Shown here: piece by piece, positions 1 through 9,720 of the stretch
Numbering within the stretch: position 1 is the first letter of the stretch
Layout of the letters: every line of letters begins with the position of its first letter
From: Amaranthus tricolor
Taxonomy: Eukaryota > Streptophyta > Magnoliopsida > Caryophyllales > Amaranthaceae
Direction: 5' to 3'
Length of the DNA stretch: 64,000 nucleotides
NCBI RefSeq assembly: GCF_026212465.1
Contig: NC_080060.1
Span: 21,862,170 to 21,926,169, forward strand
Notes under the pieces: generated by a model
What the model was told of the DNA's origin: nothing
The model's database searches: none
What the model saw: only the letters and a program-made list of their open reading frames with translations
Translations under genes and position numbers: made by a program

Positions 1-1502
1 GAATACTCTCTAGCGGAGGGGGTGAATAGAGAGTGTAGGCGTTTAAAATTTTTGTCTGGAAGCTTATCTCAAGAGATTGAGGAGTCTTTCAAAACTGTTT
101 TCTGGGACAGTTTTGAGTCAATTCGTAAAACAATAACGTATGTGCGGAAAATAAACTTAAAGAATAACCCACGATATGTTAACGAGGTTCGGTTCTAAAT
201 AACCTATTCCTCTCCTATGGGTTCTCTTTCAACCCGTAGGATTTCAACGCCTTTTATTAATGACTTTAATACAAACAAGAAGATCTCACTATCTCCTCAC
301 ACCACGTTCTTCCCCTTGAAGAACCGTATTACAAGTCCCTTAATAAAAGCAAATCCCAATCTCTCAATAGAGATGACAAGTCGAACACTTTGAAAACTAT
401 TCTAAGTTAGGCGTATTAAACTATGAAATGATCTAACTCTTTTTAACACTTAAGCCTATCACAAATTGTAAGAGCTAGATGAACTAAGAATTACAACTCT
501 TTGAATACTTAGAGAATATTAGGTCTTATTACAAGAGAAAATTATTAGAAGAGGTGTATCAAATTGTATCCTTAATTCTGAAATGAAGCCTTCTATATAT
601 AGATATTACGCCTCAACATCTCCTTGTAGAGCAAGAAAACTCCGTCCGTTAATTTTGTTGATCTGGATATCCTGTGCCAATCTTCAAGACCTTGAGCTTT
701 ATTTCAAACTGACGTTGCACTGACAGCTCATCTATTTTCGTCATTGGGTGCTGTTTTTTTGTTTTTAATAACCAATGTTGTGCTGCCACGTTTGAGCTCA
801 TACAAGGTATTGAAAACTCAACAAAAACCAGATAAAATAACGTGTAGAATAATATTCAAAACTATGTCTATTTTAAGCATTAATTCAAATCGCAATTTCC
901 TATTTTTAGAATAGATTTAAAATATCACCTAATGTATAGGAAACTATTTAATTAGCTTAACAATATATTTTAAATTCAAATCTTAACGTGTACTAATAAT
1001 AATAAAATGTGTTTAGCTTGTACTATGCATAATTAATCATTTAACTATTTTAAGCACGTATTCAAATTCAAATTCAAATATTCAAACGTTAATAATAAAT
1101 CGTATAATATATTCAAACTTACTTTCAATACTTTAACCTATTAAAATATTTCAAAGTTAATTTTAATGAACCTTGACCTATTGAAATATTTAAAAGTTAA
1201 TTTTAATAAACCTTGACCTATTAAAATATTTCAAAGTTATAATTACGAAACTAACCTTATTATAAGCATAATCACTTTCAAAACATTGAAACTTATTTCA
1301 AGACTTATAAATTTAACCTTAAGATAAGCTTAAGTTATTTAAGCATATTCCAATAATTCGGACTTAAACATATATATCAGTTTTTAAATTTATATCCAAT
1401 ATGATTTTAGACTGACTTAAACAACTATATGTAATTACTTAATTTAATTGTTTAATCAATATGTGTTTTGAATTATCATCATTTAAGAGAGTTGAGTATT
1501 CA
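1..1502 (-). repeat. Element A 3' LTR, copia Sirevirus type, cut by window start
   Basis: This stretch matches 24964-26475 along its whole length with scattered substitutions, so the two are the LTR pair of one minus-strand element. The LTR terminus is the CA at 1501-1502, which reads TG on the minus strand, next to a purine tract. About 19 bases of the other end lie left of the window, judged from the full copy. A TATA-like run (ctatatatag, about 593-602) lies in promoter position for minus-strand transcription. The LTR contains a 40-bp imperfect tandem repeat (1137-1176, 1177-1216, part of 1217-1244). No coding capacity is seen. Confidence 0.9.
1137..1244. repeat. 40-bp imperfect tandem repeat inside element A LTR
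   Basis: Two full units and one partial unit begin with cctatt(a/g)aaatattt and the full units end with ccttga. The same array occurs in the other LTR around 26110-26225, so it predates the insertion of A. Confidence 0.75.
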
Positions 1503-1514
1503 ATCTCCCCCTTG
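1503..1514 (-). promoter_or_regulatory. Polypurine tract of element A
   Basis: On the minus strand this reads AAGGGGGAGATT immediately upstream of the 3' LTR, which is the expected position of the plus-strand DNA primer of a retrotransposon. Similar purine runs at 2097-2107, 2834-2847 and 2910-2920 are extra copies, as is typical of Sireviruses. Confidence 0.85.
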
Positions 1515-2899
1515 ATGAAAGTCAAAACCATATTTTCCTAAATCATATTACTAAGTTAACATGACTTAAAAAAAATAGATAAGAATAACAAGATATCCAC
1601 AAACAGAATGTTTTCAAGACTTTGAAAATAGTTTCAAAGCAAAATAATAGTATAAAACAGAATAGTATAAACCAATAAATTTTCATTCATCTCATTATCA
1701 CAAACTAAAAAGATTTCATACATGGATAATAAAATTATTAATAAGATATACTATTATCACAAGTAAACGAATAACTAATCGCAATTCATGCAAATTTAAT
1801 AATCAATATTAAATTGTAACATCATATCATCATATCAATATTTTAACATCAAAAACATGATTATTAATCATCATGAACGTGAACAATAATCAGCAACTAA
1901 GAACATATCACCATGAACAATAATCAGTAATTATAATGATATAAACTACTAGATCATGAAAACAGAAAATGAAAGCAACATGTTCAGCAATAAAACATAA
2001 TCAATCAAGCAATATGCAATATGCATCATGCATCAACTAGTATGAACTAATATTCAGCGTGCAAAGCAAAGATAAACATTAATTTACATGATAATTCTCC
2101 CCCTTTTTGACTTTCATCAAAAAGTAAACAAGGAGTAAAATGTTGGGATTGTTAATCAAAACAAGAAAATATTGTTTCCGAAAGTTTAAAAAAATTGTTT
2201 ATCAACCAACAACAAATACAATTACTTCCTGGACCTAGTCTTTCTTTTCTTGGAAGATTTGGTTTTACCAGGGGAAGTGGTTTCTTCAACGGTTGGTCGG
2301 TTCATCTTTCTTTTTGGGGCAATGGAAATAGTTTTTGAAAGCTTGAAAAGGAAAGGTGAAAGAAATGTGTGAGAGTGTAAAAAGAAACAGAAGAGGTGAG
2401 GGAACAAAGAATGCGTTTCACTCACTAGAAAAGGAGTATAGAACAATGCATTTGTACTTCATTAATAATGATTTGACACAAAGGGAAAATGCATAATGAG
2501 TGTAGCTTGACCGGTTAGTGAAATGACATGAAGGGGTGTGTGATTTGGGAGTGTAATCATGAATTCAATTAAAGACTAACTTGATTAGAACCAAACTCAT
2601 GAACAAGGATTTTATTGCATGGTTAACGTTCAAAATGTGTACCAAACAAACAATTTTGTTTCAAAATAATTAAATATCCTTTATTGATTAAAGGTAATTA
2701 ATTATAAATCCCATTTTGTATATTTATGTAAAACAAAAAATTTTTAAGAAATTGAAATTAAATTTTTAATTCTCAAACACATGCATAAACACACATATAT
2801 AATCACAATCAAAATATGTAAATAATATGTATTGCTCCCCCTTAATACATACTTGGTATTAAGTAATAATTAACGTTTACTATTAAACTATTATACTTT
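1515..2899 (-). other. Element A 3' untranslated or decayed envelope-position region
   Basis: This is about 1.4 kb of AT-rich sequence between the end of pol and the polypurine tract. It holds three extra purine-tract copies and one short ORF remnant (2222-2446). In related element B the equivalent interval carries a long additional ORF of about 1.65 kb. Here only its presumed first codons survive, so A has probably lost most of that ORF by deletion. I see no other feature. Confidence 0.6.
2222..2446 (-). pseudogene. Remnant of the additional (envelope-position) ORF of element A
   Basis: The 74-codon frame lies on the element strand, downstream of RNase H. Its last part, from an internal Met, is strongly basic and Lys/Ser/Thr rich, ending in KRKTRSRK. 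Element B starts its extra ORF with a similar Lys/Thr/Pro-rich leader after a similar T- and C-rich untranslated segment. I infer that this is the 5' end of the same ORF, followed by a deletion. It could also be a chance ORF. No domain is visible. Confidence 0.4.
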
Positions 2900-3420
2900 T
2901 ATGTCATTACTCCCCCTTAATTCATGCAACATCATTTAGCATGCCAAGTTCCATACGTATATAAGCAAACCTATCATGAATTAAAGGATTTGTAAATATG
3001 TCCCCTAACTGATTTTCTGTAGATATAAACGATAGAGAGATATGACCTTTTTCATCGTGATCTCTTATAAAATGGTGACGAACCTCAGTGTGTTTTGTAC
3101 GTTAGTGTTGTACTGGATTCTTAGTAATACAATTTGCACTAGCTAGTATTATCACACTTTATTGGAATACCTTTGAGATCAATTCCAAGATCTCAAAGTT
3201 GTTGTGTAATCCACAAGATTTGAGAACAGCACGCATCTGCAGCTATGTATTCAGCTTCAGCTGTGGATAAAGCAACTGAGTTTTGCTTTTTAGAATACCA
3301 TGAGATTAATGAATTTCCCAAGAATTGACATGATCCTGAAGTGCTTTTTCTATCAACCTTATAGCATGTATAATCCGCATCTGAAAAACCAATCAAATTA
3401 AAATTTCCACAACTAGGGTA
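2900..3420 (-). pseudogene. Element A RNase H domain, decayed
   Basis: On the minus strand 3193-3396 encodes a typical copia RNase H core: FSDADY at the start, RKSTSG in the middle and ALSTAEAEY before an ACCSQ segment. Below 3193 the homology continues (a CDNTS motif) but breaks into several frames with stops. RNase H removes the RNA template during reverse transcription. The segment continues the pol gene that is interrupted at 3850 by element H. It is clearly non-functional. Confidence 0.85.
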
Positions 3421-3845
3421 TCATAGACTGAAGTCTTTAGTCCCATGCAAATATCTAAAGATTCTCTTAACTGCGGTTAAGTGAGATTCTTTTGGGTTAG
3501 CTTGAAAATGAGCGCATAAGAAAACACTAAACATAATATCAGGACGACTAGCAGTTAAATACAATAAAGAACCAATCATACCTCTATAAGTCTTTTGATC
3601 AACACTCTTACCATTTATATCTTGGTCTAGACTTAGTGTTGCACTCATTGGTGTATTAGCAACTTTGCATTGATCCATATTGTACTTCTTTAGCAAATCT
3701 CTAACATATTTACTTTAACAAATAAATATGCCATCTTTCTTTTGCTTTATTTGTAGTCTAAGAAAAAATGTTAAGTCTCCCATCATGCTCATTTTGAATT
3801 CCTTGCACATAATCTCAGAAAATTCCTTGCACAAAGAATCATTAG
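3421..3845 (-). pseudogene. Element A reverse transcriptase, C-terminal part
   Basis: The minus-strand frame 3421-3696 contains the conserved copia segment YRGMIGSLLYLTASRPDI and the KESHLTAVKRI motif that link reverse transcriptase to RNase H. Degraded sequence up to 3845 is homologous to the region right after the YVDD active site. The other side of this gene lies at 20907 and, in duplicated copies, at 5317 and 13100. If the H insertion and one TSD copy are removed the reading frame continues, so the insertion split the gene. Confidence 0.85.
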
Positions 3846-3850
3846 TAGCT
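3846..3850. other. Target site duplication of element H, left copy (TAGCT)
   Basis: TAGCT directly precedes the TGATAGAG start of the H LTR, and the same five bases directly follow the H LTR ends at 5312-5316, 13095-13099 and 20902-20906. This fixes H as a real integration into element A. Confidence 0.9.
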
Positions 3851-4007
3851 TGATAGAGCTTTGATTTTATATTATTTTATTATCTTTTATTTCCTTTTTA
3901 TAAGTTTTATTAGTTAAATATTTTCAACTTCCACTTTTATTATCATTAATATTATTATTAGTATAATTAATTATTATTTTTATTATTTAAATATTATTAG
4001 TATTATC

Positions 4008-4100
<93 letters not shown>

Positions 4101-4130
4101 GTTATTAGTATTATTATTATTATTATTATG

Positions 4131-4197
<67 letters not shown>

Positions 4198-5311
4198 GTT
4201 TTAATATCTTTAGTATTGAAATCAAAGAAGAAGGTAAGAATTAAAACAGAAAACAAAACAACAGTTACTCGCGGCTCGCGAGCTAGGTCGCGGTCCGCGA
4301 CCTGAGATGCCCATGCTGATTCGGTTTGGAACTTGCATACACTTTGGGAGAATATTATTGGATAAAAGAAGCAGCAAGGATGATGAAGCACGGTGCATTT
4401 CAGAGCAATGATTTTATATATTTTCCTCTTAGATAAATTAGTTTTTGAAAATTAATATAAAGGGGATGTATTGTAGTAGTGGAAGACAAGTTTTTTGACA
4501 TATCATAAAAAACATTCTGCTGAGATTTTGTGAGTGGGAGAATTATTAAGCTTTGTTCTTCATGCTTTTGTTGAACATGGCCATTGTTGGCTAAGGATTT
4601 CAACTTGAGGAAAGTTAGTATCCTCTTTTGCATTTGGATTGTAAGTCTTCTCTTGTTAATACAATCATCTTTGATAATCTCTTTGTTTTTGCATATGAAT
4701 TGAGTTTGGTTAATTGGTATGCTTAGTTGGAAATAAGTCTCTAATTGGTTGCTCAAATACTATTGAATTAGATTGCTTTATCTAATTTAAGTGTGGTAGT
4801 AACTTGAAGAATTCATAGAAATTGCTTTAATTCATGAATTGTTTGAGAAGAGTTATCATTTTGAGTTAATTGTAATCTTGCTTTAGTTTACAATACCTTA
4901 AGTTTATTGACTTGTTATAATGAATTTTTGATGCTTTTTATTTATGCATTTATAATCAAGATAAGGATGCTTTTCCTTTCAATGAACTATTTGATTATGT
5001 TGATTAGGGAAGATTGAAAATTAATGTGTGAATTTGGAATACTAACAAGTACTCAAGAATCGTTTTAATCTGTTTACAACCTCATAATCTTTATTAATCG
5101 TTTTTTGTTAATCCAAGTTAGTTCATCATTACACTTAATCCCCCCTTATATTGGTGTTCTTAAGTAAGAGGATATACTTAAATCAATTGAAGGTCCTACT
5201 TTCCCTGTGGATCGAACCTCTGCTTATTATTATATTACTTAGCTGTATTATATTTAAGGGTAGTTGTAAATTATTTTGGCAAGCATAACGACTGTAAAAA
5301 GAGCTCTGTCA
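3851..5311 (+). repeat. Solo LTR of element H (LTR1), Athila-like gypsy
   Basis: The LTR runs from TGATAGAGC to CTCTGTCA and is flanked by TAGCT on both sides, with element A sequence on either side and no H interior. Its left part has private differences from the other H LTRs (for example gagctttgattt against gagctttgtttt). Its right part matches the 3'-type LTRs at the diagnostic sites, such as the ending gtaaaaagagctctgtca. It therefore looks like a 5' x 3' LTR recombinant. It includes a TATA-like run at about 4414-4423, an ATT microsatellite and a CpG-rich palindrome. Confidence 0.88.
4011..4198. repeat. ATT microsatellite in H LTR1
   Basis: This is a run of about 60 ATT triplets with a few interruptions (gtt, agt, gat). 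The equivalent runs in the other LTRs are much shorter (about 11911-11970 and 19691-19780). It generates spurious poly-Asn and poly-Ile reading frames on the minus strand. Confidence 0.95.
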
Positions 5312-5316
5312 TAGCT

Positions 5317-6074
5317 CTAAACAATATATCATCAACATATACTTGAACAACAAGAATATCTTTTCCTTTAGTTTTAATGAAAAGTGTCTTATCAATTTTA
5401 CCTCGTTGAAAATTATTTTCAAGTAAATGTGAGCTAAATCAATCATACCAAGCCCTTGGAGCTTGTTTCAAGCCATATAATGCTTTGTTTAGTTTAAACA
5501 CATGATTAGGTAGATCAGGATTTTCAAAGCCAGGTGGTTGTTTAACATATACTTCATCTTGTAAGTACCCATTTAAGAAAGCACATTTTACATCCATTTG
5601 ATATAGTTTTGTATTCATGTATGAAGCAAAGACAAGCATAATACGAATAGATTCTAACCTTGCAACTAGAGCAAAAGTCTCTTCATAATCTATTTCGTCT
5701 TCTTGATTAGAACCTTGAGCTACCAGCCTTGCTTTATTCCTTATAATGTCTCCATCCTCATTGAGCTTATTGCGAAAGACCCATCTAGTTCTAATAATAG
5801 TACGATTTGGAAGCCTTTCAACTAGATCCCGAACTTTGTTTCTTTCGAATTTATTTAATTCATTTTGCATAGCAATGATCCACTCTGGTTCTTGTATTGC
5901 TTCTTTAACATCCTTTGGTTCTACAAGAGAAACAAAAGCAGAAAATGCACATAAATTCTTAAGAGAGGATCGAGTTTGCGTACCTTTGTTTGGATCACTT
6001 ATGATGTTTTCTGGAGGATGTTGAGATGAAATTCTAAGTCTTCTTCGTAATATGGATGGTGTGTAATCATTCAA
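5317..6074 (-). pseudogene. Copia reverse transcriptase fragment, copy 1
   Basis: From 6074 downward the minus strand encodes the copia reverse transcriptase: EWIIAMQNELNKFERNKV, then WVFRNKLNEDG, KARLVAQGSNQ, the catalytic Asp in YQMDVKCAFLNGY, and KALYGLKQAPRAWYD. An in-frame stop follows at about 5436-5438, after which the same frame reaches the YVDD catalytic motif near the H junction. Private changes of this copy include QDEVY where copies 2 and 3 have QEEVY. The canonical FAPVARLE motif reads FALVARLE in all three copies. Its C-terminal part lies across the H insertion. Confidence 0.85.
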
Positions 6075-6541
6075 AGAATTTGTACCTACTTCACTTGAGG
6101 AATTTCTAATTGGTGTATCTAAATCAGTGCGTTCAGGAACTGTTTCCAGGTCTTGAGGTTGGGTCTCAAGATCAAGCTGTGAGTCTTCAATGTTACAACC
6201 TGTCTTTCTTCAACCTCTTCAAGACATTATATGGTATCCTGCATGTTTTTCTTTTTAACTTCACTAATATCATTAGCATCCAGTTCGTCATCACATAAAT
6301 TATCAAAATATTTATTAAGGTTTAACTCTTTAAATCCTTCACTTAATGTTCCATTGTCAGATTCATCAAATACTACATGTATACTTACCTCAACTATACT
6401 TGTACGCTTATTTAGAACTCTATAAGCTTTACTATTTAATGAGTATCCAAGAAATATACCTTCATCACTTCTAGCATCAAATTTTCCTAGATTATCTTTA
6501 CCATTACTATGGATGAAACATTTGCAACCAAATGGTCTAAG
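6075..6541 (-). pseudogene. Integrase to reverse transcriptase linker, copy 1
   Basis: The minus strand shows the copia linker: a conserved stretch similar to KFDARSDEGIFLGYS and AYRVLNKRT after integrase, then a low-conservation acidic segment with frameshifts. The plus-strand frames in this interval are shadows. Confidence 0.65.
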
Positions 6542-7009
6542 CTATGCTATATTCGGTTTTCTTCCTTTGAATAACTCATAGGGGGTTTTCTTAAGTATTG
6601 GTCTTATGAGGCATCTATTTAAGCCATAATTTGCTGTGTTAATAGCCTCGGCCCAATAATGTTTGGCTAAACCATTTTCTATAAGCATTGTTCTAGCCAT
6701 TTCTTCTAAGGTTCGATTTTTCCTTTCAACTACGTCATTTTGTTGGGGTGTCCTAGAAGTTGAAAAATTATGGGTTATGCCGTATTTTTCACAGAAGGAA
6801 TCAAAGCCTAGTTGATCAAACTTTCTCCCATGGTCACTTCTAATCGAGACTATTGGAAGATTCAGCTGAGTTTGCATCTCTTTACAACGTCTTGAGAACG
6901 GTTTCAAAGCTTCACTTTTATCCTTCAAAAAATCAACCCACGTAAATCTAGAATAATCATCAATTGTAACTAAGATATAAGATTTACCTCCTATGCTCCT
7001 TATACGCAT
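6542..7009 (-). pseudogene. Copia integrase core, copy 1
   Basis: This 155-codon minus-strand frame is the rve-type integrase catalytic core without its very start. It contains TIDDYSRFTW, the second catalytic Asp in IRSDHGRKFD, and the catalytic Glu in QNDVVERKNRTLEEMA, where QNG is the usual form. It ends in the conserved TPYELFKGRKPN. Integrase joins element DNA to host DNA. An in-frame stop separates it from the linker. The copies at 14325 and 22132 translate identically. Confidence 0.88.
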
Positions 7010-7037
7010 TGGACCACATAAATCAATATGTAAGAGT

Positions 7038-7295
7038 TCACATGGTCGGTCTTGTAGTACTTACCATTTTCTTCGAATTGAATGAACTTCTTACTTGTTT
7101 TCCTCTAATGCATGCGTCACATGTAGGACTGTTTCTGTAGTCAAGAGCTGGAAGTCCCTTAACTAGATCTTTGCTGACTAACTCATGCATGGTGTGAGTA
7201 TCGATGTGACCAAGACGTCTATGCCATAGTTTTGGTTCATTTGTCATAGCCTTCAAGCACTTGAAATTCTGAGCTGCAATTTCGTTAGTATTCAA
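7038..7295 (-). pseudogene. Pre-integrase zinc-binding region, copy 1
   Basis: The minus strand encodes a gag_pre-integrase domain: LWHRRLGHIDTHTMHEL followed by CDACIRGKQVRSSF, giving the HHCC-type zinc ligands. This copy reads SSFNSKK where copies 2 and 3 have SSFKSKK. It continues toward protease only in copy 3. Here it is cut at the junction near 7360. Confidence 0.85.
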
Positions 7296-7369
7296 GGCAT
7301 AAACATTATCATGTCTAAGGGCGGTAATAAATGTATCTACGGTGTTAGGGTTTTTAACAACATTATCAT

Positions 7370-8036
7370 CTTGAGGAAAGTTAGTATCCTCTTTTGCATT
7401 CGGATTGTAAGTCTTCTCTTATTAATACAATCATCTTTGATAATCTCTTTGTTTTTGCATATGAATTGAGTTTGGTTAATTAGTATGCTTAGATGGAAAT
7501 AAGTCTCTAATTGCTTGCTCAAATACTATTGAATTAGATTTCTTTATCTAATTTAAGTGTGGTAGTAACTTGAAGAATTCATAGAACTTGCTTTAATTCA
7601 TGAATTGTTTGAGTAGAGTTATCATTTTGAGTTAATTGTAATCTTGCTTTAGTTTACAATACCTTAAGTTTATTGACTTGTTATAATGAATTTTTGATGC
7701 TTTTCAATGAACTATTTGATTATGTTGATTAGGGAAGATTGAAAATTAATGTGTGAATTTGGAATACTAACAAGTACTCAAGAATCGTTTTAATCTGTTT
7801 ACAACCTCATAATCTTTATTAATCGTTTTTAGTTAATCCAAGTTAGTTCATCATTACACTTAATCCCCCCTTATATTGGTGTTCTTAAGTAAGAGGATAT
7901 ACTTAAATCAATTGAAGGTCCTACTTTCCTTGTGGATCGAACCTTTGCTTATTTTTATATTTCTTAGCTGTATTATATTTAAGGTTAGTTGTAAAATATT
8001 TTGGCAAGCGTAACGACTGTGAAAAGAGCTTTGTCA
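7370..8036 (+). repeat. Right half of H 5' LTR (truncated), copy 1
   Basis: The sequence starts abruptly in the middle of the H LTR, matching LTR1 from about 4604, and runs to the LTR end CTTTGTCA directly before the primer binding site. It carries 5'-LTR-specific bases (cattcggattg, ending gtgaaaagagctttgtca). It also lacks about 40 bp present in the other LTRs; the loss lies between two gatgctttt words. Confidence 0.9.
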
Positions 8037-8040
8037 AATT

Positions 8041-8058
8041 TGGCGCCGTTGCCGGGGA
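8041..8058 (+). promoter_or_regulatory. Primer binding site of H, tRNA-Asp type, copy 1
   Basis: TGGCGCCGTTGCCGGGGA begins 4 bases after the LTR end. It is complementary to the 3' end of plant tRNA-Asp, which primes Athila and Tat lineage gypsy elements. Confidence 0.92.
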
Positions 8059-8120
8059 ATGTTTAGGCGCACCCCATTTTGATTTTTGTATATCTTTTGA
8101 TTGCACTTTAATCTTGGTTT

Positions 8121-9720
8121 ATGATAAATACCCGTGCTACTAACAAAGGTATTTTGCAGTAGGATCCTGAATTAGATAGGACACTTTTTAAGATAAGGAA
8201 AGAAATTCGTGAGTGTTTTAAGGAACTCCCATTTGAGTTAGCTGAAACAATGACTTGGGAAAGATCATTGCGAGAATTAAAAGCCCCTAACATAGAACAT
8301 CAACCTTTGTGCATCATTTATCCTACACAAGGGGAGGGTTCTACTTTTGAGATCAAATCAGGGCTTATCCATGTGTTGCCTACTTATCATGGTTCCAATG
8401 GTGAAGATCCAAATAAGTTTTTATCTGAGTTCCATGTGGTTTGTAGTAGTATGAAGCCAACAACAGATTCCGATGATGTTTTCAAACTTAGGGCTTTTCC
8501 TTTTTCATTAAAAGTTGCCGCAAAAGATTGGTTGTACTACTTACCATCGAGGTGTATCACTATTTGGACGGATATGAAAAGACGTTTTTTGGAGAAATAT
8601 TTTCCAGCTTTTAAAGCATCGACTTTAAAGAAGGAAATTAGTAACATAGAGCAATGGTCAGATGAGTCTTTTTATGAGTATTGGGAGAGATTTAAGAGAT
8701 TGTGTGCAAGTTGCCCTTACCATGGTTATTCTGATGATGATCTTATCTTATATTTTTTACAATGGTCTTTTGAATGATGAAGTAAGAATGGTGAATGCAG
8801 CAAGTGGAGGTTCTTTCTAAAGCAAAACACCTACTGCTGCTAGGGAATTACTTGAGGAATTAGCAGAGGGTTCAAGACAATTTAGTAGAAGAGAAAATCC
8901 GAGGAAAACAAGTCTTGAAGGTTCTAGCTCTAGTGCTAAGGTTCATAAGTTAGAAGATAAGGTGGAAGCTCTTACTTCAATGATGAGGGATTTTATGGTG
9001 AAGAACAAAACTCAACAAGTAAAAGCTTATGGAATATATTCTTTAGATCATGCCACTGACACATGCCCGCAACTTCAAGAGGAAAGTTATGAAGAAGCGA
9101 AAGTCATGGGATTTCAAGGTCAAAATCAGAATATTCCAAAGAAGTATGATCCTTACTCCAACACATATAATCCTAAGTATAAAGATCATCCAAATTTTAG
9201 GTGGAGAACACAAAATCCAAACCCTAGCCCACCATTTCAACAGGAAAACCAACCACCATACCAACAACAATTCCACCTAAAACCACAACAATAACAACAA
9301 CAAAATCATGGTGCTAACCCTAGTTCTAGTATGACCACTGAAGATATGTTAAGGATATTGACTCAAAATGTTTCAAATATGCAAACGCAGATTGTTCATA
9401 ATCAAGAGGAAACAAGGTCAAGCATAAAAAATATTGAGAAACAAATAGGTCAAATCTCTGGAGCAGTCAGTAAGTTAGAAGCCAAGGAGTCTGATAGGTT
9501 GCCATCACAAACCGAGCCAAATCCTCGCCCCAATGTGAGTGCCATTACCCTAAGGAGTGGTAAGGAGTTAGTAAGAAAGGAGAAACCCTTGGTGAGTGAG
9601 AAAGAAATTGAAGATGAAGTTGTAGTTGAAAGGCCACAAGAAAAGGAGAAAAACAAGAGGTCTCAACATCAAAACCATCAATCTCATATGAGCCAATTGC
9701 ACCATTTCCAGAAGCTTTAA
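8121..9720 (+). pseudogene. Athila-like Gag, copy 1
   Basis: The frame opens with an ATG at 8121 but hits a TAG at 8160. The main Gag domain (8250-8777) has the retrotransposon Gag pattern with LRAFPFSLKVAAKDWLYYL and EYWERFKRLCASCP. A frameshift in a T run near 8755 moves the frame to NDEVRMVNAASGG, and copy 1 also has a TAA at about 8818. The zinc-knuckle-like motif, CGICSLDHATDTC in copy 2, reads YGIYSLDHATDTC here, so two metal ligands are lost. A coiled, Gln-rich C-terminus follows (9331-9720). Gag forms the particle in which reverse transcription occurs. Confidence 0.85.

Larger units (their letters stand above)
5312..7369 (-). repeat. Duplicated fragment of element A, copy 1 of 3
   Basis: This is 2.06 kb of element A pol in minus orientation: reverse transcriptase (part), linker, integrase and pre-integrase. 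It is nearly identical to 13095-15152 and to 20902-22952. It ends at a junction to the middle of an H LTR. At 7359-7369 there is a short filler that is absent from copy 3, where A simply continues. Confidence 0.92.

Noticed and set aside
3983..4391. Minus-strand frames rich in poly-Ile or poly-Asn (also at 11887-12174 and 19667-19981).
   Set aside because: They are translations of the ATT microsatellite in the H LTR, vary in length between copies and have no domain.
4400..4756. A 118-codon minus-strand ORF repeated at 12183 and 19990.
   Set aside because: It lies wholly within the H LTR, antisense to the element; the repeated occurrence is explained by LTR duplication.
5746..6024. Plus-strand ORFs across the copia pol fragments (also 6110-6425 and the equivalents in copies 2 and 3).
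   Set aside because: They are shadows of minus-strand reverse transcriptase and linker sequence with no recognisable domain.
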